Below, piece after piece: positions 41,539-47,737 of a DNA stretch of 47,737 nucleotides; the first letter of the stretch is position 1; the number at the start of each line of letters is the position of its first letter. Origin of the DNA: Ameyamaea chiangmaiensis (GTDB lineage: Bacteria > Pseudomonadota > Alphaproteobacteria > Acetobacterales > Acetobacteraceae); NCBI RefSeq assembly GCF_013376175.1, contig NZ_JABXXR010000009.1:1-47737 (forward strand). The letters are read 5' to 3'. The notes beneath the pieces are model-generated. The model was not told where the DNA came from, made no database searches, and worked only from the letters and a program-made list of their open reading frames with translations. Both the position numbers and the translations under genes were made by a program.

Positions 41539-41912
41539 CTCTTCACACGGACAGGCCGAACAGAATTATGTCGCTTCCGACCGTTCAGATCGGCACAGAA
41601 CTGGCGGTCCTGCTGGCCGACTATCTTGGCGACGAGGAAAGAGATCGGGGATATGACGGCCTCATGCGTCGGGCGGCTGACCACCGGGTTTACGATCGGG
41701 TTTCTCGCTGGAGAACCGCGTCAGCCCCGGAAGCAACGACCGTCGCCGTGGTCCGAAAACTCCTGCCTGTCGCTGACCGCGCGCACATGGCCAAGGCCCT
41801 GGGCTGGTCGTTGGGAGACCTCGAAAACCAGCTGACATCGGCCTTGCCAAAGGCCGTGCGAGATCATGCCAGAACATTGTCCTGTCGTCTGCCACGCTGG
41901 CACCGGCTCTGA
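41535..41912 (+). CDS. Unknown protein coupled to STN gene
   Basis: 125 residues, ATGA-coupled to the STN gene. It contains IGTELAVLLADYLGDEERDRGYDGLMRRAADHRVYDRV and ALGWSLGDLENQLTSALPKAVRDHAR, predicted helical, no signal peptide. I recognise no family. The coupling suggests it acts with the STN protein, perhaps as a cytoplasmic partner; this is inference. Confidence 0.55.
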   Translation: MTLHTDRPNRIMSLPTVQIGTELAVLLADYLGDEERDRGYDGLMRRAADHRVYDRVSRWRTASAPEATTVAVVRKLLPVADRAHMAKALGWSLGDLENQLTSALPKAVRDHARTLSCRLPRWHRL

Positions 41913-41957
41913 CCCGGATGTGCGCCGGAACGACCACGTGTCTTTCCGCAGACTGTT

Positions 41958-42152
41958 TCAGTCCGCATGTGGGTCCGCATCCACATCCGAGGGATCGAGC
42001 GGTTCGACCAGTCCTTCCTTGTCCGGATCGATTGGTGGCTCCTCTTCGTCAGGTGCAAGCGCCGGATGCGGGCGCTGCTCCTTCTCCCGAGAAGGAAGCG
42101 GAGGCGGTTCGAACGGGCGGTGAGCGCCCGTGATCCGTAACGTGTCCTGCAT
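41958..42152 (-). CDS. Small Pro/acidic-rich protein (64 aa)
   Basis: MQDTLRITGAHRPFEPPPLP, then a charged stretch ending DPSDVDADPHAD. GGAG sits 9 bases before the ATG at 42152; a start at 42167 lacks a site. The high Pro/Asp/Glu content suggests an unstructured protein. It is divergent from the PsiE-like gene. The rest of 41913-42233 holds nothing else. Confidence 0.5.
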   Translation of the reverse strand: MQDTLRITGAHRPFEPPPLPSREKEQRPHPALAPDEEEPPIDPDKEGLVEPLDPSDVDADPHAD

Positions 42153-42233
42153 GGGGACATTCTCCATCGCTAAAAGAAAAACCAGACCCAGGACGTGGGA
42201 ACTATAACGCAATTCATAGATGGGAAAACGGCT

Positions 42234-42791
42234 ATGGAAGACCTCTCCATGAAACGTTCCTGGCAGAGCAGGGACTGGTCCCGCCTCATCAAGCTGTTCA
42301 GGGGCCTGACATTCTACGAGCGTTTTGAACAGGCGATCATTCTGACCCTGATTGCGCTCATCATGCTGGTAACCGCCATCGCGACGATTCATCTGATCGG
42401 CGCGGTATGGCATCTGGTCGTCGATGTCGGGATCGATCCGATCAACCAGACGATCTTCCAGGCGATTTTTGGCGCGATCTTTACTGTTATCATCGCTCTT
42501 GAGTTCAAACACTCCCTGCTGGTCGTTCTTGCCCAGCATGAGAACGTTATCCGGGTGAGAACCATCGTCCTGATCGCCCTCCTGGCGATTGCCCGCAAAT
42601 TCATCCTGCTGGATCTGCATGATGTGACTGCCATGGAACTGTTCGCTCTCTCGGCGGCTGTTCTGGCTCTGGGCATCGTCTACTGGCTGGTTCGCGAGCA
42701 GGATGCGCGTGTCGCGCGCGACGCCAGGGAACAGGCGCCTCTCGAAGATAATCCTGCGGCCCGCTGTGAGCCTGAACGGTCTTCATCCTGA
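42234..42791 (+). CDS. PsiE-family membrane protein
   Basis: 185 residues with four membrane segments: FEQAIILTLIALIMLVTAIATIHLIGAVWHLV, INQTIFQAIFGAIFTVIIALEFKHSLLVVL, RTIVLIALLAIARKFILL and LFALSAAVLALGIVYWLV. The ALEFKHSLL and IARKFILLD segments are typical of PsiE (phosphate-starvation-inducible E). GGGAAA precedes the ATG at 42234. No pho box is seen. It is found among stress genes here (Hsp20 is next), so a stress-related role is plausible. Confidence 0.85.
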   Translation: MEDLSMKRSWQSRDWSRLIKLFRGLTFYERFEQAIILTLIALIMLVTAIATIHLIGAVWHLVVDVGIDPINQTIFQAIFGAIFTVIIALEFKHSLLVVLAQHENVIRVRTIVLIALLAIARKFILLDLHDVTAMELFALSAAVLALGIVYWLVREQDARVARDAREQAPLEDNPAARCEPERSSS

Positions 42792-42840
42792 AGAATCGAG
42801 GTAAAGGCGGTCTCTAACGCCGCCTTTACTCAAAGCCCCA

Positions 42841-43191
42841 TTACGTCCCGTGCGATGAGGGCGTGTTCTTCGTCGTCTCTGGCCCTGACGGCGCCAGATG
42901 ATCTGTGTCGATGGGCCGGAACGGCGGAATGGGTTGTCCGGGATAATAGACCGGCCCCTTGTAATTCTGATCCAACTGGCTTGCGTTCAAGCTGTCGACC
43001 AGCATATCACCTGTGCCGTCTTCGTAATGAGTGCGAGCTCCGGTTTTGGGGATTGTGGACGTTCCCTCAGTCGCCCTCGCATCGAACGATGTTGCAGCCG
43101 CCCGTGCAAGATCAGCAGCATGTGCGTCCGACTGGCCCAGTAGAGACAAGCCCAGAGCAGCGCACGGCAGAAATATTTTCATCCTCTTCAT
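42841..43191 (-). CDS. Small exported protein, unknown
   Basis: 116 residues from the ATG at 43191 (118 from 43197; AAAGG spacing favours the former). A signal peptide (FLPCAALGLSLLGQSDAHA) is followed by a polar, repeat-free mature part with YEDGTGDMLVDSLNASQLDQNYKGPVYYPGQPIPPF. No recognised domain. It lies downstream of hsp20 and its terminator hairpin. Confidence 0.65.
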   Translation of the reverse strand: MKRMKIFLPCAALGLSLLGQSDAHAADLARAAATSFDARATEGTSTIPKTGARTHYEDGTGDMLVDSLNASQLDQNYKGPVYYPGQPIPPFRPIDTDHLAPSGPETTKNTPSSHGT

Positions 43192-43209
43192 GCTCATGAC
43201 CTTTCGAGA

Positions 43210-43243
43210 CTCTCCCCCGGCCGGATGAATGGCCGGGGGAGAG
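43210..43243 (-). terminator. Hairpin terminator after hsp20
   Basis: CTCTCCCCCGGCC (43210-43222) and GGCCGGGGGAGAG (43231-43243), a perfect 13-bp stem with an 8-nt loop, between the hsp20 stop (43258) and the next start. No T run, but the stem is very stable. Confidence 0.7.
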
Positions 43244-43257
43244 GTTTCGTCACGCCA

Positions 43258-43740
43258 TCAGGCTGCCTCTTTCCGCGCCTCGATCTGGGGCACGGCTTCC
43301 TCCGCGCGTGTCGTAGAGGACGTAATCGCGATACGACGCGGCTTCATCGCTTCGGGTATCTCACGTTTCAGGGTAATGGACAGAAGTCCGTTCTCGAAGT
43401 GCGCATCGGTGACTTTCATATGCTCGGCCAGATCGAAGCGGCGTTCGAATTCTCTGCCCGCAATACCCCGATGGAGATATTCGGCGGCGCTTTGCGGCTC
43501 CGGTGCCTTTCGTCCTGTCACGACAAGAGTATTGCGCTCCTGGGTGATCGCTAGGTCGTTCTCGGCAAGTCCGGCAACCGCCATGTCGATGCGGTAATCA
43601 TCCTCACCGGTCTTGATGATATCGTAAGGTGGCCAGTTATCGGCCGTCGGAATTCGACCGGCGAGATCAACGGCATTGAGCATTCTGTCAAAGCCCACGC
43701 TCGAACGGAACAGGGGAGCAAAATCAACGGTGGCTCTCAT
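43258..43740 (-). CDS. Small heat-shock protein (Hsp20/IbpA type)
   Basis: 160 residues. Alpha-crystallin domain: WPPYDIIKTGEDDYRIDMAVAGLAENDLAITQERNTLVVTG, RGIAGREFERRFDLAEHMKV, and the C-terminal strand FENGLLSITLKREIPE followed by the KPRRIAI (IxI) motif. It holds unfolding proteins. The ATG at 43740 is 8 nt after AGGAGG; an alternative at 43746 is too close. The leader has a sigma32-like promoter and a ROSE-type thermometer. IbpA-type genes are the classic ROSE-controlled family in alphaproteobacteria. Confidence 0.93.
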   Translation of the reverse strand: MRATVDFAPLFRSSVGFDRMLNAVDLAGRIPTADNWPPYDIIKTGEDDYRIDMAVAGLAENDLAITQERNTLVVTGRKAPEPQSAAEYLHRGIAGREFERRFDLAEHMKVTDAHFENGLLSITLKREIPEAMKPRRIAITSSTTRAEEAVPQIEARKEAA

Positions 43741-43742
43741 AG

Positions 43743-43819
43743 CCATATCCTCCTTTGAGCAACATGGACACAAGATCAAAACTGATAGTTCTGTCTGCCG
43801 ACCCCTTCGGCGGTCGGCA
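43743..43819 (-). promoter_or_regulatory. ROSE-type RNA thermometer (hsp20 leader)
   Basis: On the minus strand: first hairpin TGCCGACC/GGTCGGCA (43796-43819), a short AACT/AGTT hairpin, then CCATGTTGCTC (43757-43767) pairing with GAGGATATGG (43743-43752). The Shine-Dalgarno is closed, the G of TTGCT is bulged and the loop is AAAG. This is the ROSE layout; leader length to the ATG is 79 nt. Confidence 0.8.
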
Positions 43820-43824
43820 AATTC

Positions 43825-43856
43825 AATCTGGGAACTCCATGCATGGTGTCAAGAGG
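43825..43856 (-). promoter_or_regulatory. Sigma32-like promoter of hsp20
   Basis: Minus strand: CCTCTTGACA (43847-43856), 14-bp spacer, CCCAGATT (43825-43832). This matches a heat-shock sigma factor pattern, and the same -35 sequence precedes the micropeptide operon at 40351. Confidence 0.65.
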
Positions 43857-44004
43857 CATCAAAAATGCAGAAGGGCAGGTTTGGGCGTCCTCTATCGTTC
43901 GCGTCTTCATTGCCTGCGCGTCTTCGCGAGTGAGACGGACCGATGCCCATTTCACGAGCATCATGCTATAAAGCATCATCGCGTGTTCAGAGTGGACCAG
44001 AACA

Positions 44005-44319
44005 ATGCCTGATAGCGTCAGATGGAAGTTTCTGGCCGTGGCTTTCGCCGCGACCATGCTGAGTGCGGCTCCGGCGGAGGCCAGGCCGTGGATTTATGCT
44101 GGACCACCAGTTGTCGTTCCACCACCAGTCGTGGTCGCGCCGCCACCTCCGCCTGTCGTGATTGCACCACCTCCCGTCACGATCATTCGCCCCCCACCAC
44201 CGGTGCCACCCTACGAAATGGTGCCCCTGCCACGCCGAGGCTATGTCTGGGAGCCGGGCCGCTGGTTCTGGACTCCGCGCGGCTACATCTGGCGAAGAGG
44301 CTGGTGGCGGCGCTGGTGA
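44005..44319 (+). CDS. Small exported Pro-rich protein with YxWxPG-type end
   Basis: 104 residues: signal peptide (FLAVAFAATMLSAAPAEA), a Pro/Val repeat region (VVVPPPVVVAPPPPPVVIAP), then a Trp-rich C-terminus GYVWEPGRWFWTPRGYIWRRGWW. The Trp/Gly repeat type is common in exported alphaproteobacterial proteins of unknown role, probably cell-surface associated. It is separate from hsp20, with no shared leader. Confidence 0.7.
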   Translation: MPDSVRWKFLAVAFAATMLSAAPAEARPWIYAGPPVVVPPPVVVAPPPPPVVIAPPPVTIIRPPPPVPPYEMVPLPRRGYVWEPGRWFWTPRGYIWRRGWWRRW

Positions 44320-44839
44320 ACTCTGCCGTCTGTGATGCCGCGACGACCCGGCGAACTCTTGCATGCTTTCCGGAATGAAGAGCCTCGCGTAACGGAGAGG
44401 AACATCTACCAACGCGAGCGACCGCATCGCATGCAAGTTGGGCCACGCCCAGCACGGCGCTCGGCTTACCTGGTCTTCAGGCGGCGTTTTGGGGCAGGAA
44501 AACGAAGGGGTTTGCCTGCCCCGTCACGATCCGGCCCCATGGCAAAAGCAGGTGTAGCAACGCCGTGAATTATGCGGCGCCCAACGGAAGAGTCTGTGCT
44601 TCTGACGCCTCACCTCATTCACAAAAATATCAGAATAATTAATAGTTATTCATCATATCACCGAACGTTCTCCTTTTGTCGTACGCCGGATTACGCCCGG
44701 ATACGCCAGAGTACGCACACGTCGACAATTGCCGACACCAGTACTATTGTCTCACCTCCAAAGTACAATGTGCTCACCTTGAGGTATTCGTTTTTTATGC
44801 CCCATGATCTGGTTCTCTCCAGACGGAAAGGGCAGGACG
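44320..44839. other. Intergenic region with a short tandem repeat
   Basis: No gene is convincing; two frames at 44332-44571 lack start signals and domains. At 44682-44721 TACGCC-type units begin every 10 bp (TACGCCGGAT, TACGCCCGGA, TACGCCAGAG, TACGCACACG), upstream of the second recombinase helper gene, in otherwise AT-rich DNA. Confidence 0.45.
44682..44721. repeat. Four 10-bp tandem repeats (TACGCCNGRN)
   Basis: Unit starts at 44682, 44692, 44702 and 44712, a one-turn spacing that puts each copy on the same DNA face. The last copy is degenerate. Possible binding array for a small DNA-binding protein such as a recombination directionality factor. Confidence 0.5.
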
Positions 44840-45088
44840 ATGACGGACAAGGACCGCAGGACGAAGGCCGGGCCGATCGCGCCGGCCAACGATAATAATC
44901 CACCGGGAACCGTGTCCGATCCGGCGATGAAAGCGCGGATGGACGAACTGGTGTTCATCCTCGCCAGGATGCTGGGACGCCAGATCGCCCGCGAGGAATT
45001 CGAACGGCGGCTGGGTCAGATGGACGCCGCCAACGACAACGATCCGTCGAACCGGAGTACACCAAGTCGAGAGGAACCGGATGAGTGA
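44840..45088 (+). CDS. Small recombinase-associated protein (helper 2)
   Basis: 82 residues: an Asn/Asp/Pro-rich start (AGPIAPANDNNPPG), the helix MKARMDELVFILARMLGRQIAREEFERRLGQ and an acidic tail. The LGRQIAREEF segment corresponds to LARQAARDF in helper 1 (24600-24794), which precedes recombinase 1. Here the toxin-antitoxin pair lies between helper and recombinase. The 10-bp repeats lie 119-158 bp upstream. A recombination accessory role is inferred. Confidence 0.65.
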   Translation: MTDKDRRTKAGPIAPANDNNPPGTVSDPAMKARMDELVFILARMLGRQIAREEFERRLGQMDAANDNDPSNRSTPSREEPDE

Positions 45089-45150
45089 GGCGTGTCCCGA
45101 CCAGGGCGTAACTTCAGGCACGTCGGGATCACCTGTTTTGCGCTTCCTTT

Positions 45151-45172
45151 ATTCGTACGAATGTATTACATT
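45151..45172. promoter_or_regulatory. Overlapping palindromes before the toxin-antitoxin operon
   Basis: ATTCGTACGAAT (45151-45162), perfect 12-bp palindrome, overlaps AATGTA-T-TACATT (45160-45172). They lie 24-45 bp before the antitoxin ATG, as expected for an autoregulatory operator of a RelB-type antitoxin. Confidence 0.55.
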
Positions 45173-45195
45173 TGTCATGCAATCAGGAGGAAGCC

Positions 45196-45459
45196 ATGTC
45201 CGCCGTGACGTTCCGCGTCGATGACGCCCTCAAATCCGCCGCTGTCGCAAAACTCTCCGCGCACGGCCTTTCTCTCTCCGATGTCCTGCGCGATACGCTG
45301 GCTTATATCGCAGAGACCGGCCAACCGCCGGTCAAGCGGCGGCTTGTGACCGACGAGGATGCAAGGCTGATCGAAATCGTCCGCGAACGCCTCGCCAATC
45401 CCGCCCCCCGCCACCGCATGACGCTGGCGGACTTGAAGGCCCGCCATCCGGATGACTGA
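45196..45459 (+). CDS. RelB/DinJ-type antitoxin
   Basis: 87 residues. The N-terminal strand-helix-helix (AVTFRVDDALKSAAVAKLSAHGLSLSDVLRDTLAYIAETGQPP) is the RHH DNA-binding part and the C-terminal part binds the toxin. AGGAGG precedes the ATG. It overlaps the toxin start by 8 bp (ATGACTGA). Upstream palindromes are likely autoregulatory sites. Confidence 0.88.
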   Translation: MSAVTFRVDDALKSAAVAKLSAHGLSLSDVLRDTLAYIAETGQPPVKRRLVTDEDARLIEIVRERLANPAPRHRMTLADLKARHPDD

Positions 45460-45796
45460 ATACGCGATCGAGTTCGACGATCGCGCTCTCCGCGAGTGGG
45501 ATGGGCTGGACGGCAGCATTCGCAGGAAGTTCGAGAAGAAACTCGAAAAACTGATTCTGAACCCGTATTCTCCCGGTAACGAACTGCACGGCGATCTCGC
45601 CGGATTCTACAAGATCAAACTGCGCCAGGACGGCTACCGCCTCGTCTATCAGATTGTGGAACAGCGGATCGTCATCTTCATCATTGCAGTAGGACGCCGT
45701 GAAGATAATGAAATCTACATGGCGGCAACCGGGCGCGTCCCGGAGACGCCAGCCGATCGGACAAAGCCATCCAGCGGTAAACGTCGCATAAGGTAA
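45452..45796 (+). CDS. RelE/ParE-type toxin
   Basis: 114 residues: YAIEFDDRALREWDGLDGSIRRKFEKKLEKLILNP, ELHGDLAGFYKIKLRQDGYRLVYQI and IFIIAVGRREDNEIY, all RelE-superfamily features. RelE toxins cut mRNA at the ribosome. The basic C-terminal extension (KPSSGKRRIR) is longer than usual. The pair sits between helper 2 and recombinase 2 and would stabilise the element. Confidence 0.88.
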   Translation: MTEYAIEFDDRALREWDGLDGSIRRKFEKKLEKLILNPYSPGNELHGDLAGFYKIKLRQDGYRLVYQIVEQRIVIFIIAVGRREDNEIYMAATGRVPETPADRTKPSSGKRRIR

Positions 45797-45828
45797 ACCG
45801 TACGAAATCATTTGCCAGGAGTTTCGCC

Positions 45829-47598
45829 ATGACCCGTGTCGCGCTCTATGCCCGCTATTCCTCGGACAACCAGCGGGCGGCCTCGATCGAGGACCAGTTC
45901 CGCCTCTGTGAGGAACGCGCCACGCGCGAGGGCTGGCAGGTGGTGGATTACTACCGTGACGCTGCGATCTCCGGGGCCAGCATGATCCTGCGCCCCGGCA
46001 TCCAGACCCTGCTGCGCGATGCTCAGGCCGGGCAGTTCGACATCGTGCTGGCCGAAGCGCTGGACCGGGTCTCCCGCGATCAGGCCGATGTCACCACCCT
46101 GTTCAAGCGGCTGCAATTCGCAGGAGTAACCATCGTCACCCTGGCGGAAGGCGAAATCAGCGAACTGCATGTCGGCCTCAAAGGAACGATGAACGCGCTG
46201 TTCCTCAAGGATCTGGCGATGAAGACCCATCGCGGCCTGCGGGGCCGGGTCGAGGCCGGCAAGTCCGGCGGCGGCCTGTGCTACGGCTATCGTGTCGTGC
46301 ATCAGATGGACGCGCGGGGGGAGTTGATCCGGGGCGAGCGCGAGGTTGATCCCGTTCAGGCGGAGATCGTGCGCCGCATCTTCCGTGAGTTCGCGTCCGG
46401 ACGCAGCGCGCTTGCCATCGCTGGACGCCTGAATGATGAAAACATCCCCAGTCCTACCGGCGGCAAGTGGAACAACACCACCCTGCGCGGCAACGCCCTG
46501 CGTGGGACTGGCATCCTCAATAACGAATTGTATATCGGACGACTGGTCTGGAACCGGCTGCGCTACCTGAAAGACCCTCAGACCGGCAAACGTGTCTCGC
46601 GGCTAAATCCACAGTCAGAATGGATCATCACCAACGTTCCCGAGTTGCGGATCATGGATGATGACCTGTGGCAGGCCGTCCGAGTGAGACAAGCACGGAT
46701 CGCCGAGAAGAGCGCGAACATCAGCGCGGGTATCCGGGCGTCGATCAACAAGCTGAATGGCCAGCGCCGCCCGAAATCCCTGCTGTCGGGACTGGTATTC
46801 TGTGGCGTGTGCGGCGGCCCCTGCTCGATCCGGGGTGGTGACCGCTTCGCCTGCTCCACCCACATGGACAACCGCTCCTGCACCAACAAGACGACGATCC
46901 GCCGCCCGGAACTCGAAGACCGGGTGCTGTCCGGTCTGAAAGACCGGCTGATGACGCCGGAAGCCGCCGCCGAGGCCATGCGCGCCTATGTCGAGGAAAC
47001 CAACCGCGCCAATCATGAGCGCCGCGGCAGCACGGCGGGCTGGCAGGCGGAACTGACGAAGCTGCGCAAGGGGCTGAAACAGATGCTCCAGGTCATCGAG
47101 GATGGCGGCTACACGCGCGGCATGGTCGAGCGCATGCGCGAAATGGAAGCCCGCGAGGATGAACTGGTCGCCCTGCTCACCGCCCAGTCGCAGGACGTGC
47201 CGGATATCCATCCCAATGTCGCGGCGATCTTTAAACAGAAAGTCGAACGCCTGACCGAAACGCTGAACCATCCCGAGGACCGGCAGGAGGCATCCGAGGC
47301 CATCCGTGCGCTGATCGAAAAGATCGTTGTCACACCGGGCAAGGTTCGGGGCGAGATGCACGCCACGCTGCATGGCGAGCTTGGCACGCTATTGGATTTC
47401 GCTGCTTCCCGTAGTCACGGAAAACTAGCCCAAAAGAAAAACACTCCCGAAGCCGGAGCTTCGGGAGTGTCGTCATGGGATATTGCGGGGACAGGATTGC
47501 TTCTCAAGTTGCGACAATCGCCAGGTGAGAACAAAGCGGGTTTAGATAATTGTTTTGAAAAGATCTTTTCTGCCCTAGCTTCAATACCGTTCACTTAA
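45829..47598 (+). CDS. Large serine recombinase 2
   Basis: 589 residues. Ser11 in RVALYARYSSDNQ, then EALDRVSRDQADVTTLFKRL, GKSGGGLCYGYRVV, GTGILNNELYIGRLVWNRLRYL; zinc ribbon VFCGVCGGPC and FACSTHMDNRSCTN; C-terminal coiled coil (ELTKLRKGLKQMLQVIEDG). It is clearly homologous to recombinase 1 but divergent throughout. The frame continues through a perfect 13-bp hairpin (47441-47470) and the TTGCGGGGACA core (47483-47493) into an atypical tail ending SIPFT. An IS6-type terminal repeat begins 29 bp after its stop. Confidence 0.93.
   Translation: MTRVALYARYSSDNQRAASIEDQFRLCEERATREGWQVVDYYRDAAISGASMILRPGIQTLLRDAQAGQFDIVLAEALDRVSRDQADVTTLFKRLQFAGVTIVTLAEGEISELHVGLKGTMNALFLKDLAMKTHRGLRGRVEAGKSGGGLCYGYRVVHQMDARGELIRGEREVDPVQAEIVRRIFREFASGRSALAIAGRLNDENIPSPTGGKWNNTTLRGNALRGTGILNNELYIGRLVWNRLRYLKDPQTGKRVSRLNPQSEWIITNVPELRIMDDDLWQAVRVRQARIAEKSANISAGIRASINKLNGQRRPKSLLSGLVFCGVCGGPCSIRGGDRFACSTHMDNRSCTNKTTIRRPELEDRVLSGLKDRLMTPEAAAEAMRAYVEETNRANHERRGSTAGWQAELTKLRKGLKQMLQVIEDGGYTRGMVERMREMEAREDELVALLTAQSQDVPDIHPNVAAIFKQKVERLTETLNHPEDRQEASEAIRALIEKIVVTPGKVRGEMHATLHGELGTLLDFAASRSHGKLAQKKNTPEAGASGVSSWDIAGTGLLLKLRQSPGENKAGLDNCFEKIFSALASIPFT
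47441..47470 (-). terminator. Hairpin inside the 3' end of recombinase 2
   Basis: ACACTCCCGAAGC (47441-47453) and GCTTCGGGAGTGT (47458-47470), 13-bp stem, loop CGGA. The minus-strand side is followed by TTTTTCTTTTG, so it would stop antisense transcription. It corresponds to the hairpin at 26364-26393 of recombinase 1. Confidence 0.65.
47483..47493. other. Candidate attachment core TTGCGGGGACA (copy 2)
   Basis: Exact copy of 26425-26435. The sequence goes on GGATT and later TTGCGAC, echoing the TpsiC-arm end of tRNA genes read in reverse. It is a likely att core of the element carrying recombinase 2. Confidence 0.5.
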
Positions 47599-47626
47599 TG
47601 ATATGGATTGCGTTACGAAGGTCGAT

Positions 47627-47737
47627 GGCTCTGTTGCAAATTCTCGAATAAGCGGCAGGGCCCCGGAGATTTCGGGCGTTCAGAATGTGTAAACTCCGAA
47701 CTGCCTTTCGATCAGACGCACTTCTCCCACGACGCCC
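47627..47737 (-). mobile_element. Partial IS6-family insertion sequence (right end)
   Basis: GGCTCTGTTGCAAA (47627-47640) is an IS6-type terminal inverted repeat. On the minus strand a coding end GVVGEVRLIERQFGVYTF stops at 47680, consistent with a transposase C-terminus running in from beyond the window. The element was inserted close to the 3' end of recombinase 2. The remainder lies outside the window. Confidence 0.7.

Noticed and set aside
1-47737. CRISPR array
   Set aside because: No regularly spaced repeats of CRISPR size; the only tandem arrays are the short ones reported.

Overview
The window is GC-rich alphaproteobacterial DNA. The combination of RepA, DUF736, DUF2840, DUF2285, DUF2493, DUF932, toprim and large-ParB genes is the accessory backbone usual in Acetobacteraceae (Komagataeibacter, Gluconacetobacter, Acetobacter) and some other alphaproteobacteria. 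No rRNA, tRNA or universal marker gene is present, so the family assignment is inference. The DNA is a plasmid or a plasmid-derived integrated element. It carries an initiator (RepA), ParA and a large ParB, two relaxases and two large serine recombinases.

Layout. (1) 1-2370: a divergent LysR regulator (cut by the window edge) and a three-gene run of PdxA-type dehydrogenase, HisA-like barrel and cupin. (2) 2429-9420, minus strand: a compact run in which HTH regulator, RepA, ParA, DNA methyltransferase, RHH protein, DUF2840, TraF-type peptidase, DUF736 and lytic transglycosylase overlap or abut, followed by the first relaxase. A candidate replication origin (iterons, DnaA box, AT-rich repeats) lies inside the 3' end of repA. 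(3) 9612-10406: an AT-rich cargo gene with NYN-nuclease features. (4) 10495-24207, mostly minus: second backbone block (frameshifted DUF6499/DUF2285 gene, XRE regulator, DUF736, DUF2493, toprim, DUF932, 685-residue ParB), interrupted by cargo (HNH protein, XRE regulator, unknown gene). The XRE operon and parB share a 17-bp palindrome. (5) 24600-26477: small helper gene and serine recombinase 1.

(6) 26478-30427: transposase remnant, VOC/MarR pair, broken EVE gene, MarR/FAD monooxygenase pair. (7) 30429-34369: a reduced second mobilisation module (CopG, relaxase 2, DUF2840). (8) 34668-39450: TetR, FAD monooxygenase, MmyB-type regulator and two SDR reductases. (9) 39587-44319: envelope and stress genes, including a PsiE-like membrane protein and Hsp20. 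(10) 44840-47598: helper gene 2, RelBE-type toxin-antitoxin pair and serine recombinase 2, followed by the end of an IS6-family element.

The strongest new signal is a pair of near-identical heat-shock leaders. Hsp20 (43740) and an unannotated 32-residue basic peptide gene (40468) each have a sigma32-like promoter, a start-proximal hairpin and a ROSE-type hairpin that hides the Shine-Dalgarno sequence with one bulged G. Leader length is 78-79 nt in both. This predicts a small heat-controlled operon (micropeptide plus winged-helix-like protein) not evident from protein annotation alone. A second signal is that both serine recombinase genes run through an in-frame hairpin and a shared 11-bp tRNA-3'-end-like sequence near their 3' ends, consistent with attachment-site cores.
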